Origin: Erpobdella octoculata | Lineage: Eukaryota > Annelida > Clitellata > Hirudinida > Erpobdellidae | Assembly (NCBI GenBank): GCA_963978895.1 | Contig: OZ022239.1 | Coordinates: 12,057,274-12,121,273 of the forward strand | Length of the DNA stretch: 64,000 bases | Direction of reading: 5' to 3' | In this document: positions 44,826 to 57,645 of the stretch, one piece after another | Layout: every line of letters starts with the position of its first letter | Position numbering within the stretch: the stretch's first letter is position 1 | The notes under the pieces: model-generated | What the model was told of the DNA's origin: nothing | Database searches by the model: none | Seen by the model: only the letters and a program-made list of their open reading frames with translations | Program-made: the position numbers and the translations under genes

Positions 44826-45249
44826 TCACGCACGCAAACAAATACAGTTTTCTCTGTCTTTCTTTTGGTTCCATGATCAAAAAATTCATGATAAAATGTA
44901 TATTTTAATTGCGTATATTTTTTCAACTTTTTAACGCTATATAAAATGTCCGCGATCAAATTGTTTCCAGTTAAAATGTCTAGAAATATTTTAACTAAAG
45001 TTTAATTTGACAATGTAGTTTATAATGTTATTTTTTTTGTTGATAGCTCTACACTGCTGGGTATAAATTGCTTATCACTTTTTGCACAGAAGCTGTAAAA
45101 CTATATAGTATTTTACGTAAGCAAATTTTTCTAGAAATTCAAGTTTAAACGGTAATTAGGTAGGAAGTTTCCCGACCATGACCATGGCATCTGGCATTAA
45201 TGTTTTATTAATGTGTTCGCAACATTCCCCTGAGGAAATCTTCATAGGA

Positions 45250-45445
45250 AGCTATGAGAGAAAAAGAAAGGAGAAAAAAGAGAGAGAAGAGAGAGAAGAG
45301 AGGGGGGTTAAAAAGAAGACTAACTGTTATAATATCTACTAAGCATTTAGAACACCCCACCACAATTTCATCATCGTCTAGGGAAAAGGAGATAAGAAAA
45401 ACACAAATGGAAGAAAGGAAAGAGAGAGATGGAGAGAGAGAGAGT
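45250..45445. repeat. GA-rich tract
   Basis: Purine-rich GAGAGA/GAAAGA blocks at 45255-45305 and 45405-45445. No coding significance. Confidence 0.7.
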
Positions 45446-45509
45446 AAGCGATATAGCAGAAGAAAGAAAGTTTGTTTGTGTCCTAGCGTGGGCTAAATTT
45501 TTAATTTTA

Positions 45510-45690
45510 ACATTTCATGTTTTCGCCTTTTGATGTTTGCCTTTTTTATTGTGCGCTCTTTTTAGTTTCGCCCTTTTCATTTTCGCTCTTATTAGTGGGC
45601 GCTCTTTTTAACATTCGCCCTTTTTAGTTTCGCTCTTTTATGTTCGCCCTTTTGTTTTCGCCCTTAAGTTTTCGCTCTTTTGATAGGATA
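45510..45690. repeat. Degenerate TTTTCGCCC minisatellite
   Basis: About ten imperfect units of 15-20 bp built on TTTTCGCCCTTTT / TTTCGCTCTTTT. A looser relative (TTTGCGCCTATTTT) is at 56510-56570. Confidence 0.7.
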
Positions 45691-45865
45691 CCGTATTTAG
45701 GTATTACATTTTCTTGTAAGCATGCTCGATTGAACTTTACGGTCCATACTCTGTTGCACCGTTTTTTAACGGACGTTTCAAATTGTCTCCATTTTCCACC
45801 AAGTATCACCAACACTTCTTTAATAAAATCTTTAATTAAACATGGGGTAGGCGCTGTTTTGGGGC
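45690..45865 (-). pseudogene. Penelope-like N-terminal fragment
   Basis: Minus-strand LIKDFIKEVLVILGGKWRQF then TVKFNRACLQENVIPKYGI resembles the frame at 43757-43860 ([18 protein letters not shown]). The same block has a different surrounding sequence, so it is a separate, older copy. Confidence 0.4.
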
Positions 45866-46332
45866 ATGTGGCGCGTCTATCAGCCAATGACGAATACCAT
45901 GAAGCGGGTGATTGTAATCTACCTAACTCTGCCGGTACAACAGATTTGAACAGAGAGTCAAGGGGAATCAAATATAGTGAAAAAAATTTGAAATGCGTCA
46001 CAAAATGAGCGGAGCGGGTGAGTGAGCGGGAACTATATAAATGTACATACACACAGGCCCGCAGCTAGCGGGGGGGCTGGGGGGCTGCAGCCCCCCACTA
46101 AAAATTTAAGCCCCCCCACTAAAATTTTAAATAAAATTAAATAAAAATAAATAAATAAAGGTAAATTTAAATATAAAATTAATAATAATAATTTGCATGC
46201 CTGTAGAATGAATAATTGGTAAAAACCCATACCAAAAAAGAGCAAAAGTACAGATTAGCACGCTACGTGATTCTGTAATGAGCAATATAGTGTTCATCAT
46301 AGTGGAATCAGCTTTGTGCTGTTTATTTTAGC

Positions 46333-46797
46333 ATGTTGGATGGTATATTAGCAGAGTTGATGGAGAGCTTTGTTGATAGTTATTTAAGTTATTCTAAAGG
46401 TTTGACTTGTGCAGTGTCTGCCCTTTTACCAACATCAGACAAGTTTTTAGATGTCAACGACCTTAAACCGTTGACGCAACTGCTAAAACAACACAGGCAT
46501 GACGATGTTGAAAAATATATTGCAGACGAGGCTCTCATTACAAGTAGGTTTCTAAAAAACAAATTTCAACCAGGCTACAGTCTCCAGGAAATTATGGATT
46601 TTATGCTGGACTATAAAGATGCATTTCCTACTCTAAATTGGCACTATTCAGCTGCAATGACTCTCGGCATCTCGATTGCCACTTGTAAAAATTCATTTTA
46701 TTGTCTAACACGAGTACTACAACCACAGAGAAGATCAATGTCCCATGAGAGAAAAAGCAGACTTGTACTTCTGGTATTTGAAAAAATCGCTCTGTAA
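46333..46797 (+). pseudogene. hAT transposase C-terminal fragment (ZMYM1-like type)
   Basis: A 154-codon frame: a helical region, then LGISIATCKNSFYCLTRVLQ and QRRSMSHERKSRLVLLVFEK, the C-terminal signature of hAT transposases and the related ZMYM1-type domesticated proteins. The BED finger and catalytic core are absent, so it is an internally deleted derivative. Confidence 0.8.
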
Positions 46798-46804
46798 AGC
46801 AATT

Positions 46805-47480
46805 GATATGGATACCTATCAAATACTAAGAATGCAATAAAATAAAATCGGATTCAAATAATTGTCTTGACAATGATCAAACCATATTATAATGAAATGG
46901 ACTTTTTAGTTTAGTTTCTCATTTCAAGCTACAACACATCCATTCATGTTTTACACGTGAAAATTGTCACGAGTTTCATAATCAGTGCTTGGACTTAGTC
47001 TTACAATATTATAATAACTTTAATCTTACAGTTTTAGAACAGAGAAAGAAGCTAATTCAGCTTAGCTGACAAACTTTGGCTTTTGATTTTTGAATGACTC
47101 TCAATAATTCAAACTATTTTCATAATTTAGTATTTTTTAGTGCTAGTCTGATACTGCAATACTATTAACCCCAATATTCTGAACTGATTAATTCAAAGAA
47201 ACAATTTAAAGCTTACTGTCAAACCACACAATCTTTTCAACAATATAAGTTTAATGATAGACTTGATATATAATCTAATCTTCTATTTAGATTGTTTAGA
47301 AACTGATGACAAGTTTTATGGGTAACACGTGAATGGATGTTTAGTAAGTATTAGTAACTTAAAATGAGAAAGTAAACTAAATAGTACATTTTATTATAAT
47401 GTGGTTTGATCTTTGTCAAAACAAATGTTTAAATCCAATTTTATTTTATTGATTTCTTGGCATTTGATACAGATGTAAAA
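46805..47480. mobile_element. Foldback insertion inside the hAT
   Basis: Arms of at least ~180 bp at 46805-46990 and 47300-47480 are reverse complements; for example, GCAATAAAATAAAAT and TTGACAATGATCAAACCA on the left match ATTTTATTTTATTG and TGGTTTGATCTTTGTCAA on the right. Similarity fades toward the centre. Non-coding. Confidence 0.7.
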
Positions 47481-47975
47481 GTTTTTATCAAAAATAAAAT
47501 AAGTAAGTTATTGTATTGTGGACTATAACGGTTGTCTTAATCAATAATTAAATTTGGACAATTTGATTCAGTGCTGTCATCCCAGTGGTGTGCCATGCAC
47601 GCATCAAAAATCAAGATTGTGGATAACAACAAGCATACTGTTATTTGACAAAATTGCCTGTGGAAATTGTTAATTTTTGTTATTACGAGCAACATATTGC
47701 AACTCTTAGAAAATCTAAAATTAAATAATAGGATATCCAAAATTGGATGCCATTTCTTGTCAAATGCTACAAAATGCTTTGGCGAATCTCCTTATCGCGA
47801 GGGGTTCGCACCTGCGGCGATCGCGGTCAGGCTTCTTCGGTGCCTTCGTTCGTCAGTTGCCCCCCTACTAATTTTCATAGCCCCCCACTCACTAAATCCT
47901 GCCTACGGGCCTGCATACACATACATATACATACATAAATGAGCGAAAACGGGAACGGGAAGAGGGGGCGGACAT

Positions 47976-49945
47976 TTTGTCCTAGGCCTTCCGTTGACTG
48001 AGGGCCCACCACAGTTGGAGATTTGACTTATAGTTGATTTAAAAAAAAACTCCTATTGCTTTTCTTAAATTTATAACAGACTTTAAAAATAAGTACAGGG
48101 TAATTTTTCAATTTCACATCTCTTTAACAACCGTTAATCATAAACATAATTTCATTTTCTCATCGGAATATAAAAACAAAATTTTAACTAATATTATACG
48201 TCAGGCGTGACCGTGACCTTCAGTCGATCTCAACTATCTCGCCATCTCTTGTCTCTACATCTGCAGTTCGTAACCTCGAGGCGTTGCTTGACTCGGAACT
48301 TACTATGGAGAAGCATGTCGCCAAGACTTGCCAATCATGCATTTTCCAGCTTCGCCGGCACTCACTCACAAGTTCTGTTTTTATATTCTACAAATATTTG
48401 ATTGAAAAACTGAATTTCAGTTATGTTCTGCTGGGTAATGTACAGTCTGCTCAATTGAATCAAGGTATGCTATAACTTATTTTTTCATTAAATAAACTGT
48501 TTAATTACAAATATAAATATTTTATTCAGGTTTGACTGGATTAGGCAGTTTTCTGGAGACAATTTTACACATCCTGCCAGAAAATTCTGGGAAGTGATGG
48601 AAAGATTACAGCCCTCTCACTGTTAACGTTTTCTGGGTTCAGTTTCAAAAGCCTAAAAATAAAAAATACAATAAAACATTACTTAAATTACAGATGTGCT
48701 GAATTCACCCCAAAAAGTGACATAGATGTATATATGTTGCTTTTCATTTTTCATTTTTGGTTCACGGCCTAACAACCAAAATTTGAAGAGACAAGTCGGG
48801 CGTCAATGGCGCTCGACTTGCCCCTCTCCAATTGACATTCCTGGATCCGCCAGTGACAGCGACACTGCACTGAGACAAATAGACTAATAGACCCGTCCTC
48901 TCCTATAAGGTTTTGACATTTTTTGGAAAAGTACGACTACCATTAGCATTAAAAAGATAAATTGGGGAATCTGTGGGTTTTATAAACATTCCCCTTTAGG
49001 GTTTTGCTGAAATGACGACCCTGGACTCAATAGGATTAAAATATTACCGATTTGTTTTCAATCAATTCTTTCGATCTTATGCAATATGAAATACTATCTC
49101 CCAGCTTTGAAGGATGATTAACCATTCAGTTTTACTACCGACTACAGTTGTAAGTGATGTTTTGCAAAAAGCGACCCTAGAGCAGACATTCAAAATCTTT
49201 GCATGACAGAAACACTTCGATAGACGTTGGTTTAATGAAGTGTGCATAATTTAAATGTTCTCTCACGTAGGATTTAAGCCATAGCAAAACTGATCCTCAA
49301 TGGCATATTTCACCGCTACTGGTTGACGTGTCTTTCACAATAATCTGTTAAGGTAAAGAAATAGTGTTAGCGACTTGAAGCGACATGCCAAAGTGTAATA
49401 GTTTGGTAATTTACGTTCTGAAAGACAAAAGCCAATTATTTTGAAGTGTCAGAAGTTGCAGCAGCAACAGTTGAGGCGAAGATCTTTGTTAAATCTAATT
49501 TTATAGAAATAACTATTCGTCGTAAGTTGGTTTTAACTCTTTCATCAAATAAACATACTACAATATAGACTATTAGTAGAGAAATTATATTACTGCAACT
49601 ACAATAAGGTAATCATCAATTAATTAAATCTAATGATCATATGACATGTCAAGCTATATTAGTAGAGTTATTGGGAGCCCGTGACTGATGTGAAAGGTTT
49701 TTGTGTGACTGTCATTAAAATAATGGTGTATGTACGTCAGCTCGTTTAACATTAAGTTGGATTTCATTTTAAATTTGTATCAATATTTCATGAGCGGCGT
49801 AATAAAAACAAACCCTAAATTCTCAAAATCTACCTTACCTTGTTTAGGACAGGATACCTACTAATAATAATATTCTAATGATTTATTTTGTGTTTATGCA
49901 AGATAATTTTTTTGAAACCCGACCACTAAACTAGAATTTTGGTGC
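47976..49945. other. Intergenic upstream of TMEM62
   Basis: Contains a LINE remnant (48200-48400), a hAT-like terminus CACTGGCGGATCCAGG (reverse strand at ~48855) and an R3 fragment (48890-49030). From 49040 to 49945 no repeat or gene was recognised; the TMEM62 promoter must lie there. Confidence 0.4.
48200..48400 (+). pseudogene. LINE RT C-terminal fragment
   Basis: VRNLEALLDSELTMEKHVAK then CQSCIFQLRRHS matches the post-palm region of L2/CR1-like LINEs (L-G-V-x-L-D-S-x-L-T-M-x-x-H). Short and frameshifted. Confidence 0.7.
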
Positions 49946-52900
49946 ATGGTTCGCGATATTTTAAAGCAACCTCGCGCAAATAAAATGCCAGTTGAAATCG
50001 TTTTAACGGGTAAAGGTTGCACCTGCCTGATGTTCTTGTTGTTCGGCGCGGTGTATTTGGTCGTCTTCGGCCTCCTGGCAGAGTTGACGGTCGAGCGAGG
50101 TAATGATTCCGGTGAATTAGTGGAACATGCTCCTATAAATAGTATAAATAAAGGACACTGGAACCCACCCGGAGCCAGTTCTGATCATCTCCATATCTTT
50201 GCTCAGGTGATAAATCTTATTTTTATTTGCTTTTTCAAGTCTTTGGCGTTTATTTATTTGTTTCAAAGTTTGTATTTATATTATATATCAATTTACTTCC
50301 AAGGCTAAGTAGACAATGTATCAGCAGTAGCAGTTACAATGTACTTTCATAATTTTTCACTATTTCTGTTAGACTTTAGAGCTAAGCCAAGCTCCTCTAA
50401 GAGTCTAGTCTAGACCATAGTTTAAAGTTTTAATACTCTATAACTTTAAAACAAGTAACTTTACTTCTGATTGGAACAGTTAAAAAGAAGTAATGTACAT
50501 AAAATGCAATTTTATTTCATTTGACTTGAAACTCATGAAAATCTAACTTAGCTGTTAACTGCTTTCAGATATCAGATCTGCATTTGAGTGCCTTCCATGA
50601 CAATGAAAGAGGAACAGATTTATTAGAATTTTGTTCAAAAACTTTAAACATCATCAAGCCTGAGGTTGTTATGCTGACAGGTTAAGTGTTGGAATGATGT
50701 TATGATGAATGATGTTATTGATTTCGTCTTTCTAAATAAGTTTGGCATTATTTCATATAGGGGATATAACTGATGCTAAATTAGAAAACTATGAGGGCTC
50801 AATGCAGATTTTGGATGAGTGGAAAGAGTACAAACAAATACTCACTGATTCAAAGATTCTGGACAAAACAGTTTGGCTAGATACACGAGGCAATCACGGT
50901 GAGTGTAGCAGTATCTCACTTTATATTTTGTAGGTATAACAAATCATCTAAATTTTAAATGTGTTTTATATTTGTAATTCATAATGATTTTATGATTAAG
51001 AAATTGAATTATATATTTGTATCATTATTAGGCTTACAGATGAGTTATTAAGTTATTTTAATTAATCCTACAGATGCTTTTGATGTTCCAACACTGAAAA
51101 GCAAAGAAAATTTGTTTGAGTAAGAATATTTATTAATTCTTCTGTAACAGTCAAAAGGTTTTTTGTTGAGTTGTAGATTCACTTAAATTTTCTCAAAGGG
51201 ACTACTCTGTGCAAGGTCGTGAAGGACAGCTTTCGTATCATTATCGCCATACGACCGGTGATGGAGATGTTATATCCTTTATTGCCGTCGATGCCTGTTT
51301 GGATCCTGGACCGAAACGACCTTTCAACTTTTTTGGCATGCTTAAAGAAGTTGGTTACATTTTATAAAATATTTCATTGTTTTGAGTTTGAAAAGTATCA
51401 ATACATGATCATACAAGTAGTCTTAAGATGATCGACTAATAAAATTTTATATTTTCTTTTTTAATGTGACTTGTGATAAGCAATAATTAGGAATTTGTTA
51501 AAAACTACTTCAGAGCGAAATAGAAAAGCTGAAAGGTTTCATAAAAGACTCATCAGAACATTCAAATGTTACAATCTTTTTCGGACATTATCCATCATCT
51601 GTTATAAGCAGTCACAGCTTGAATGTTGTCAGAGATTTGTTCAAGTAGGTGACTTTTTGAATTTATGTTGGAAATTAGAATTCACTGAGTATGTTCCGAG
51701 TATAAATTTAATATGAACAATGTTAGTTCAAGTGTTTTTTTTAGATGCTCAGCATATATTAATTTACTGTGTAAAGGTGTTTTAATGATTTTTTTATTTA
51801 AATTTGAAAAAGATTGACTTAATTAAGAATATTGAATAATAATTAGTTATATGCATGTTGTGGTTTCTTACTTGTCAGCTGTGTTGTTCGCGATTGAACA
51901 TTTATATTCTCTCATTCATTGTGTTCAACAGTTTTGCTTTGCTGGTTCACTCGTATTTCTTGCTGTATTTTTTTTTCTGACGTTCTGAGGTTGAGTTTGG
52001 AGCTAGCAAACACAACCTTGGGATCATTTTTGCAATGTTTGTTTTTATTTGAGATGTTATACTAGTTTGTGTATTGGTGTAATTGTGATGCAGAGATGTA
52101 GTCAAGACTTTTTTTGCAAAACCAAGTTTGAGCCCAAGATTTTGCCTCCAGGACCAAGACTAAGATGAAGACTTTGTCCTCAAGACAAAGGTCAAGATCT
52201 AGAAATTTTTCTCCAAGACCAAGCCTTTTTACAAGAATTAGATTAAGACTTTTTCCAAATAAATGGAAATTGTTGCCTCAAAACAAAAATTTTCAAAGCT
52301 GATTTTTTTATTTAGAAAATTTTAATCATGTTAACATGATGTTTTGAAATTTTTGTTACTTTTGAAGTGTGTAAAGTACTAGTTTTCAAAAGGTTTTGAA
52401 TTACTGGCATTTTTATAGGACTGCATATACTTATACAATATGTATGCTGGATCAATTTAAAAATCTCCATATCGAGTCCTGCCGTCTTGAAATTTATTTC
52501 CATGCTCCATGAAAGATCCATAATCCCTCACTCCACAATATTCTATAGTCTAATTTTGAACATTTTTTACTTTAATAATTTGTAGCTGCTTTTAATTTCT
52601 GAAAAGCGTTTCTGTGATAGCTTTTGCTGTAAGAACACACTGTATAAAGATCTTTCCCCACATTTACATGCTGCACATGAAAGTGTGTTCATAGTGATTA
52701 GCCTATATGTAAGTCTTTGTGTTTATGTTTTAATTTCTTAGTAATTATAAATAATTTTATAGTATTAGCACCTTCTGTACTTATAAAGAACCTTGAAAAA
52801 TCTGCAAATTTGACAAGACTTTTAATTCAAGACCCAGGCTTATCTATCAAGACCGAAATTTTTTCCCATGACCAAGTTTAAGACCAGGACTTTTTTCTAG

Positions 52901-55245
52901 TCCTCGAGGAGTCTCAAAATCAAGACTTTGTCAGGACTACATCTCTGTTGTGGTGTCAGCTTGATTCAAATTAATGGAAATATGTCATAAGTATTGGATT
53001 GATATCAATCAATTACAGTTATTTTAATTAACTTTCTTTTTTGAAAGATAGTTAAAATTTATTATTTTTATGAATTAAATTTTCAATTAAACAAGAAGAT
53101 TTTTTATTATGCAAATTTTTGTTTTTCAGTGTTTTACAATTTCTTTGTTGAATGACTTTTTCTATGTTGAATGACATTTGTAAGAACAAAATAATCATTC
53201 TTAAAGGACGAGTATTGCTTACCTCTGTGGACATTTGCACACATTTGCTGGACTGGTCCCTAACATGTATGCATATCAGAAGGAGGGATATTTAGAATTG
53301 GAATTGGGTGACTGGAAACACGAAAGAATGTTAGTTAGTTATTTATTTAGTTATTTATTTATCTGATAGCATTTGTATTGGTTCATTTAATGATTATAAT
53401 TATTCACATGTTAACATATTATTATCTACATACATTATTTCCTATGTCTGTATGTATGTAAGTATGTATGAGTGTATGGTACAATTTCGCATCACGAGCC
53501 AGTCGCGTAAAATGGGTGCTTGCAGGCGTGTAATAAATTATGCAATTGTATGCTGTCAATCCTAAATATCAAAATATCCGACATTTTGATAAAAACAAAA
53601 AACGGAAATTTTGGCAGGTTATTTCTAGTATTTAAATAATTTCACTAAAAAATTTCAGATACAGAGTCATTGTCATGGATCACGGTTTGTTCTCATTCGT
53701 TGACGTTCCATCAAAAGAATTTCCTCTTGTCATAATAACCAATCCGAAAAATGAACAATTCCTCGTTAGTGGCAAAGAACCAATAGGAAACATTAAAAGA
53801 TCGAGCCACGTGAGGTTGTACAATTTGTTACGTCTTGTTGTGGTTTTTAAATTTCAATTTATTTCAACCAATTGAATGATAAACATAAAAATTAACATTG
53901 AACTGTTATAAATAAAGGCCACCTTGTAGTTCTTTTGAAGCATATTATTTCATGCCTAGTCATTAAACAGAGCAATAGGGGCAAACAGTTTAACACAAAA
54001 CGACCATTTAATATTTGTTTAATTTATTTAAGGACAAGCTGATTCAAGCATTTCTTGTATCAAGATGTCTTATTGTTTTGATTTTGAAGTTTTTTTATTT
54101 GTTTAATCTTAGTTATCTATTTTGAGTGGATATGATGAAGTTTTTAAGTGCTCTCTCTTCTGCACAGTTATAATTAGAGTCATCGTAACTATTATTTATC
54201 TTTGTCATTATGTGTTTGTAGTGACACGTGAAAAGTGAGTTTGGAAGCACGTGATGTGTGTTTAGAAACACGTGATATTCTTACAAAAGTTAATTCTACT
54301 TCTTACTAATTTCTTCTTGTAAGTGACCTATGTAGATAATAATAATTATAATTATTATTATTATTGTTATTATTATTTTGCAGAATACTTGCATTCTCTG
54401 ATGTGACGATAGAAAAAGTTTTCGTGAAAATTGATGGTATGTCGATCGGTGGTGCTCACCACGTGGAAGGTGCATTGTACGTCCTACCATGGGATGCTGG
54501 CATGTATGCAACTGGACATCATCTCATCGAAGTTACTGCAATTGTAAGTTTCCTTTATATTCTTGTTTTAATCATTGAGAGTTACATGTTGTTAGCTTTT
54601 TTATATGTAAATATCGTTTTACTATATTAAGTGTCGGCTCACTTTCGTTCGATATTTCCAAGTATTTGCTAATAAAAAAAAACTACATTTGTTTAACGAT
54701 GTTTCTCAAAAGTTAATTTAAATTTCAAAGTTGAATTTTTTTTCTTCACACTGAATTTTAAATTTCCAGGATTCGATGGGAAAAACCACTACGAGAAAGC
54801 AAGGTTTCTCAATGGATGGAACTCAGTCGGGATTTAGTTTCATCCAAAGATTTATTTTAATCATGGATCACACGTTTTTTGTATGTTTACTTAAGTTAAA
54901 ATCTCAAATGTGCAGCCCATCATTAAATGCTTTCAAACTAATTTAAATGCTACAAGTTTTAAATTCCTGACATGTGTTTTATCGCATTTCAATGTTTATT
55001 TATTTTATTATTATTTAATTTACTTTATGCATTACTTTATACTTTCAGCATCATTTGTATTTTTTATTGCAGTTCAAGGCTTTCTTTGTGTTCACTTACC
55101 TTCTGGCTGTTTTCCCACTTATTTTCTTCAAGCTCTTCAAAGTCCAAATGATGAGTGAGTTGTTGTTTCTAATGGTTTGGTAATGGACATGCATCTGTCT
55201 GGTATTGCGTATGTATCTGCTTGGTATTGCATATGTATGCTTGTT

Positions 55246-55304
<59 letters not shown>

Positions 55305-55510
55305 GTAAAATTTCTGGTTTGATGATCAACTTCCTATTGATAAACCTTAACGGATTCAGAATATTTATTAGGGACATTAATTATTTATTTATTAATATAC
55401 CAGAAGGTATAAATAGCCTTAACAAAGCCGTCATTTATTATTTTCCAATAAACTGCAAAACCATTCTGTTGAGCCCGGTATACGATTTGGTGATATCGTA
55501 ACAATATATA

Positions 55511-55578
<68 letters not shown>

Positions 55579-57581
55579 CTTGATTTATTTGTTAATTTTT
55601 ATTTTTGTTGCAGTGGTGGTTCGCTCAAAAGTTTCAAGTTATATCATAAGATTTTTCCAGAGATGGGTCCGAAGATTTTTCCTTCTTTCTTCCCACCCAA
55701 AACTTTTCTATCCTCTTCTTGTTTATAACATCTACATTATTTGTGGTTTGTCTTGTTTATAACATCTACATTATTTGTGGTTTGTCTTGTTTATAACATC
55801 TACATTATTTGTGGTTTGTCTTGTTTATAACATCTACATTATTTGTGGTTTGTCTTGTTTATAACATCTACATTATTTGTGGTTTGTCTTGTTTATAACA
55901 TCTACATTATTTGTGGTTTGTCTTGTTTATAACATCTACATTATTTGTGGTTTGTCTTGTTTATAACATCTACATTATTTGTGGTTTGTCTTGTTTATAA
56001 CATCTACATTATTTGTGGTTTGTCTTGTTTATAACATCTACATTATTTGTGGTTTGTCTTGTTTATAACATCTACATTATTTGTGGTTTGTCTTGTTTAT
56101 AACATCTACATTATTTGTCTTTTATTTTATTTATATCAAGTTATTTTCATGTCTTTTCAGCTGTTTTTAAAAGAAATTTTTTTTTAATTATTTATCAAAA
56201 TGTTTTAAAATTGTATGCAAATAAATTTTATTCTGGTTGTAAATTAACCTTTTATGAAATTAAATTAAAGTCTTGTAACTTTCAAGGACCCTGGTTTGTT
56301 GGTTATGTTCTCACAAATCACATTGGTGCTTGTTTTCTTTATGGAATACTTGTAGAAGGTCACCTTCTTTTAACATCTCTCACTTATCTCTATGGAGCAT
56401 TGCAGGTTGTTAAGCTATATTGTTTTTATTATGAATATCTTGAAAAGTAACTTTTAATGTTTTAAACGGAAAGTAAGTGAAAATAGACTGCAAGAAATAC
56501 CGGTAAAAGGCGCCTTTCAAATTTTGCGCCTATTTTAAATTCTGCGCCTTTTTCAGTTCTACGCCTGTGTTCTTCGCACACGCTATGAGCCAGCCCTGGT
56601 GCTGAGTAGAGGTACCCGGGTAGAACGTTGGGTACCTGGTCGAGCATACTAGTACGTACAGTGGCGGATCCAGAAATTCGTCGCCCCATCCCCCTCGATC
56701 CGTTCCTGGCTAAATATGCATCTTCTGATGTGGTGTGGGTAGAGTTTGAATGACAAATCATCGAACGAGATTGACTGATAAATAGGTTTGAGCTAGAGTT
56801 GTCCATGAGTATGTTGTCGACCTGTGGGTCATGTTGGGCCATGCAAAACCGGGTAGGGTCGAAACCACCACTGGCAGGCTTTTTTGCTAAAACCAACACC
56901 TCTAGCACTGAGATAATTGTTTTACTTGCTAACCTCTGAGTAAGCTGAATATGATGAAGTTTGGCGTATTTGAAAATGCATTATCTTTGTGGTGTAGATG
57001 CATTTAAGTTTCATACATGTACTTCATGTTCCACTATATAAACGCACACAAGCTGTTCATTGAAGACATTAATATTGCTATCAAAAAATATTTTTGCTAT
57101 TGATTTATATGTAAGATTTTTACTGCTGATGCATTAGTTCTGCTGTCTGCTTCAATTTTATTTTCTAATGTCTAGCTTGTTTTTATTGGCTATTTTTAAA
57201 TAACTTTGTTTTAAGTTAATTATTTCTTCACTTTATAGAAATGTGTTTATTGTATTTATAAGTATTTTGTGTTAGTACCGGTATAAATTATGCAGTTTTT
57301 GTGAATAATATGGGCAGAACATGAAACTGTTTTGTTTTATGCAATGCAGATGATTCAGTTCAATATTCCTCTTACTTTATACTTGGCTCTGGCATTGGAC
57401 CGAGCGATTGCAAAACGTGGCAGAACAACAGACAGCTCTTCTTCATGTATCAAATCCTGCAGTAGAAAACACAAGTGGTTCATGAGACCTTTAAAACATG
57501 TATATGAACATCTTCTCTTCTTCATCATTGTTTCCTTGCAAGCCTATCTTGTACTTAGTGGTTTCTTAAAGTGAGAATGAC

Positions 57582-57645
<64 letters not shown>

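Larger units (their letters stand above)
46054..47913 (+). mobile_element. hAT element nested in Helentron copy D (8-bp TSD)
   Basis: Terminal repeats are CAGGCCCGCAG (left) and, reverse-complemented, CAGGCCCGTAG (right), each followed by a GGGGGGC-rich subterminal stretch. CATACACA is duplicated exactly on both sides (46046-46053, 47914-47921). 1,860 bp. The left half holds a transposase C-terminal fragment and the right half a foldback insertion. No complete transposase. Confidence 0.92.
45950..47975 (+). mobile_element. Helentron-like element, copy D, split by a hAT
   Basis: 45950-46053 holds the family block GAGAGTCAAGGGGAATC, ATGAGCGGAGCGGGTGAG and the start of its TACATA run. 47922-47975 continues with CATACATAAATGAGCGAAAA and CGGGAACGGGAAG. 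The two halves join perfectly once the hAT and one copy of its 8-bp duplication are removed. The 3' end with CTAGT is missing. Confidence 0.7.

Noticed and set aside
44625..44910. Ser/Leu-rich and Arg/Glu-rich ORFs
   Set aside because: They follow (CT)n and (CA)n microsatellites.
46333..46797. A host ZMYM1-like gene
   Set aside because: It is only the C-terminal part, without introns, and lies inside a hAT with terminal repeats and an exact 8-bp duplication, so it is transposon-derived.
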